A stretch of 64,000 nt of DNA. Source: Microcoleus sp. bin48.metabat.b7b8b9.023. Lineage in GTDB: Bacteria; Cyanobacteriota; Cyanobacteriia; Cyanobacteriales; Microcoleaceae. Made by a program: the position numbers and the translations under genes. Below are positions 61,697 to 64,000 of this stretch, piece by piece; position 1 is the first letter of the stretch, and each line of letters begins with the position of its first letter. Under the pieces are notes generated by a model. The model did not search any database, had not been told where the DNA came from, and was given only the letters and a program-made list of their open reading frames with translations. The stretch lies in the NCBI RefSeq assembly GCF_013299185.1, contig NZ_JAAFKG010000009.1:62001-126000 (forward strand). The letters are read 5' to 3'.

Positions 61697-62773
61697 TTAA
61701 ACAGCTACAGCCTTCTTAGGAGCGCTCAATTCGCCCTTTGCATACTTAGCTGCAAAATCATCCAAAGACATTTGCTTGATCTTTGTACCGTGACCAGCGC
61801 AACCGAAAGAGTTGTAGCGATCGCTACAAACCTTCTGCATATACTTGATCGACGGCTTCAAGAAGTGGCGCGGATCGAATTCATCTGGCTTGGCAAACAA
61901 AGCTTCGCGCACCGCAGCGGTAATCGCCAAACGGTTGTCAGTGTCGATGTTGATCTTGCGAACGCCGCACTTGATGCCTTTTTGGATTTCTTCCACAGGT
62001 ACGCCGTAGGTTTCGCGGATAGTGCCGCCGTTGCTGTTAATGATTTCCAGCAATTCTTGGGGTACAGAAGAAGAACCGTGCATTACCAAGTGAGTATTCG
62101 GCAAGCGGCGGTGAATTTCTTCGATGCGGCTGATTGCCAAAATTTCGCCAGTCGGCTTGCGGGTGAATTTGTAAGCGCCGTGGGAAGTGCCAATTGCCAC
62201 TGCGAGAGCATCAACGCCGGTTTGCTCGACGAAATTAACAGCTTCTTCAGGATCTGTCAGCAATTGATCGTGGGAAAGCGCGCCTTCAAAGCCGTGGCCG
62301 TCTTCTGCTTCGCCCATCCCTGTTTCCAGAGAACCCAAGCAACCCAGTTCGCCTTCAACGCTAACGCCGATGGAATGAGCAACTTTTACTACTTCGCGAG
62401 TAACTTCAACGTTGTACTCGTAGCTGGCGGGAGTTTTAGCATCCGCTTCCAAAGAACCGTCCATCATCACGCTGGTGAAACCTTGGCGCATGGCAGAATA
62501 GCAAGTGCCGGGGGCATTGCCGTGGTCTTGGTGCATGGAAATGGGAATGTGAGGATAGGTTTCAACTGCGGCCAAAATCAAGTGGCGCAGGAAATTTTCT
62601 CCAGCGTAGGAACGAGCGCCGCGAGAAGCTTGCAGGATCACAGGGCTGTTGGTTTCGTCAGCAGCGCGCATGATCGCTTGGATTTGCTCCATGTTGTTGA
62701 CGTTGTAAGCCGGTAGGCCGTAACCATTTTCAGCCGCGTGGTCGAGCAGCAGTCGCATAGGTACAAGCGCCAT
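61697..62773 (-). CDS. fbaA: Class II fructose-1,6-bisphosphate aldolase (Calvin type)
   Basis: A 358-residue zinc aldolase that joins glyceraldehyde-3-phosphate and dihydroxyacetone phosphate in the Calvin cycle and gluconeogenesis, and also makes sedoheptulose bisphosphate. Zinc ligands and active-site motifs are [70 protein letters not shown] and [18 protein letters not shown]. The C-terminal Ala/Lys tail is of the Cbb type. It is monocistronic, with a clear terminator. A long open frame on the opposite strand is a shadow of its codon bias. Confidence 0.97.
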   Translation of the reverse strand: MALVPMRLLLDHAAENGYGLPAYNVNNMEQIQAIMRAADETNSPVILQASRGARSYAGENFLRHLILAAVETYPHIPISMHQDHGNAPGTCYSAMRQGFTSVMMDGSLEADAKTPASYEYNVEVTREVVKVAHSIGVSVEGELGCLGSLETGMGEAEDGHGFEGALSHDQLLTDPEEAVNFVEQTGVDALAVAIGTSHGAYKFTRKPTGEILAISRIEEIHRRLPNTHLVMHGSSSVPQELLEIINSNGGTIRETYGVPVEEIQKGIKCGVRKINIDTDNRLAITAAVREALFAKPDEFDPRHFLKPSIKYMQKVCSDRYNSFGCAGHGTKIKQMSLDDFAAKYAKGELSAPKKAVAV

Positions 62774-63015
62774 AGATATTCCTCCTAATTATTTGTGTTT
62801 CTGGGCAGTGGATTTTGAACAAGCTCAATTCTTACGATAATCTTAAGACAATTTGTTGCCGATCGCGCATTATGTTTCTAGATTTCAATTTAGGCTCAAA
62901 AAATCCACATTGCCCAAAACTAAATTTGGGGCAATCCCGCTGGGCTTGCCCTGAACTCCTGATGAAAGCTAGAATTTATTCTGCTTTCTACTTTTTACGT
63001 TCTGTCTGAAAAAAT

Positions 63016-63086
63016 GGGTCGCCCGGGATTTGAACCCGAGACCAATCGGTTAAAAGCCGAATGCTCTACCGCTGAGCTAGCGACCC
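63016..63086 (-). tRNA. trnK: tRNA-Lys (anticodon UUU)
   Basis: The minus strand folds as a 71-base cloverleaf: acceptor GGGTCGC/GCGACCC, D arm GCTC-AGCGGTA-GAGC, anticodon loop CTTTTAA with anticodon TTT, and T arm around GGTTCAAATCC. The 3' CCA is not encoded. The first pair of the anticodon stem is a mismatch. Confidence 0.96.
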
Positions 63087-63153
63087 GCGAAAACATTGTT
63101 ACCGCACACAATTTCTAATAGTAGCACCCATCATTTCAAATAGCAAGTGTTTT

Positions 63154-64000
63154 TCAAAAAAAAGTTGCAGTCATGCGAACCAGCATCTCGCAAGTCGCGC
63201 CGGGGGGCAAATAAATCAAGTGTTCGCGAGTATTGAGGGCATTTCTAGGAGCCGTCCAAGGTTCCAAACAGTAAAAATCCTTGCCTTTCAAAGTCCAGAA
63301 AACCAACTTCCCATAGCTGGAGTTATAACTGACGGTGAGCCGCAAGCCTCGCGTCGGGTCAGTGACAGTAGCAGCAAGACCGGTCAGTTCGTCAAAGGAA
63401 ACATCTATTTCGTCGAGAGTCGGGTCAAAAACCCCTGTGAAATAACCTTTCTTGTGAGTGTGGTGATCTCTGTACTGCATCCCGGGAATCTCAAAGCGCA
63501 GATTTGTCTTGTCGGGAGCTAAAAAGTAAGGATGCAAGCCGCTAGCAAAGGGCATTGGTTCGTCACCAAGATTGGTGTATTCCTGCACAATTTCCAAAGA
63601 ATTGCCTTTAATTTGATAAGTAAAAGCTAATTGGAAATCAAAGGGATAAACAGTCTGGGTTTTCTCGCTGCTGTTGAGCACTAGGGTAAGAGCCGCACAA
63701 CCCTCCGTAAATTGTTTTGTCGCCGTCCAAGGCAAGTCGCGAGCAAAGCCGTGCTGTTTGAGCTGCCGCTCCACTCCCTTGTGGGTATAGGTGTCGTCGG
63801 GGAGATTGCCACAGATGGGAAACAAGATGGGAATGCCGCCGCGTACAGTTAGATCGGGATTGGCGAACCGTTCCGAGTCCAAGTAAAACATTTCTTTGCC
63901 TTCAACCAGCCAGCTAGTGGCAATACCGCCCCGTTCCGGCACAACTTCTAGGGTAGAGTTTGCGGTTTCGTCGGAGAGGATATAGGTTTTGTACTGCTTT
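63154..64000 (-). CDS. Aldose 1-epimerase-like protein, 5' end beyond the window
   Basis: The frame continues upstream past 64000 and reads YKTYILSDETANSTLEVVPE before PERGGIATSWLVEGKEMFYL, so the internal ATG-like start near 63942 is not the true start. The beta-sandwich galactose mutarotase fold is shown by GGIPILFPICGNLPDDTYTH, HGFARDLPWTA with the catalytic His, SGLHPYFLAPDKTN, and the Glu in FYCLEPWTAPRNALNTREHL. Members of this branch act as hexose-6-phosphate or glucose epimerases. The C-terminus is complete. Confidence 0.9.
   Translation of the reverse strand, partial: KQYKTYILSDETANSTLEVVPERGGIATSWLVEGKEMFYLDSERFANPDLTVRGGIPILFPICGNLPDDTYTHKGVERQLKQHGFARDLPWTATKQFTEGCAALTLVLNSSEKTQTVYPFDFQLAFTYQIKGNSLEIVQEYTNLGDEPMPFASGLHPYFLAPDKTNLRFEIPGMQYRDHHTHKKGYFTGVFDPTLDEIDVSFDELTGLAATVTDPTRGLRLTVSYNSSYGKLVFWTLKGKDFYCLEPWTAPRNALNTREHLIYLPPGATCEMLVRMTATFF

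Noticed and set aside
61772-62716. 314-codon open frame on the plus strand
   Set aside because: It is exactly antisense to the class II aldolase gene, whose motifs are complete. Its translation is low-complexity and family-less, an effect of the aldolase codon bias.

Overview
The window is chromosomal DNA of a filamentous, non-heterocystous-type cyanobacterium, most like the Microcoleus/Oscillatoria/Tychonema group. The genus is an inference. The evidence is the very frequent HIP1 octamer GCGATCGC, the long runs of degenerate heptamer repeats between genes, and cyanobacterial marker genes: menB of phylloquinone synthesis, a Psb35-like photosystem II factor, vipp1 beside a pspA paralogue, two DUF1816 proteins, and a class II fructose-bisphosphate aldolase. 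No rRNA, CRISPR array, complete insertion sequence or prophage was seen. One tRNA gene (Lys, UUU) is present.

Layout. 0-1.6 kb: end of pilT, then pilC (type IV pilus). 1.9-7.1 kb: an unknown gene and a peptide/nickel-type ABC importer whose binding-protein and permease genes are separated by a decayed toxin-antitoxin pair. 7.6-12.2 kb: an efflux adaptor and two tandem MacB-type permeases with no ATPase beside them; an orphan MacB-type ATPase lies at 47.6 kb. 12.6-14.3 kb: an RTX-tagged vanadium-haloperoxidase/PAP2-type enzyme. 14.6-17.7 kb: a PlsY-like domain fused to an ATP-grasp/phosphohistidine dikinase. 17.8-25.2 kb: Psb35-like protein, a DICT plus degenerate HD-GYP sensor, a pentapeptide-repeat protein, a DUF2993 protein, two DUF1816 paralogues and a type II Hsp40. 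26-27.7 kb: a Cys-rich small protein and glgC. 28.2-32.4 kb: a four-gene minus-strand operon (aminodeoxychorismate synthase, PapB-type mutase, methyltransferase, 2-oxoglutarate/Fe oxygenase) that looks like an uncharacterised natural-product pathway. 32.8-42.7 kb: GH13 amylase, a fasciclin pseudogene split by a MITE, hisC, ROK glucokinase, an esterase, an ECF sigma/anti-sigma/Spy operon and glutathione reductase. 43.4-47.4 kb: a NACHT-HEAT STAND protein followed by a seven-unit 83-bp palindromic tandem array. 47.5-55.6 kb: ABC ATPase, plsC, tadA, a TerB-like gene, menB and a SPOR protein with a long leader. 56-64 kb: pspA-like gene and vipp1, a decayed TpsB transporter, two Uma2 nucleases, the aldolase, tRNA-Lys and an aldose-epimerase-like gene cut by the window edge.

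The dominant theme is repeat traffic. At least five families of short dispersed elements fill the gaps and several have entered genes without breaking the frame: hisC carries three 15-residue units, the PlsY-dikinase fusion carries two separate translated repeat blocks, and an ECF sigma factor carries a small dispersed repeat. Other genes have been destroyed (fasciclin, TpsB, HigB-type toxin). Protein assignments are from reading motifs and family resemblance by eye; no search was run.
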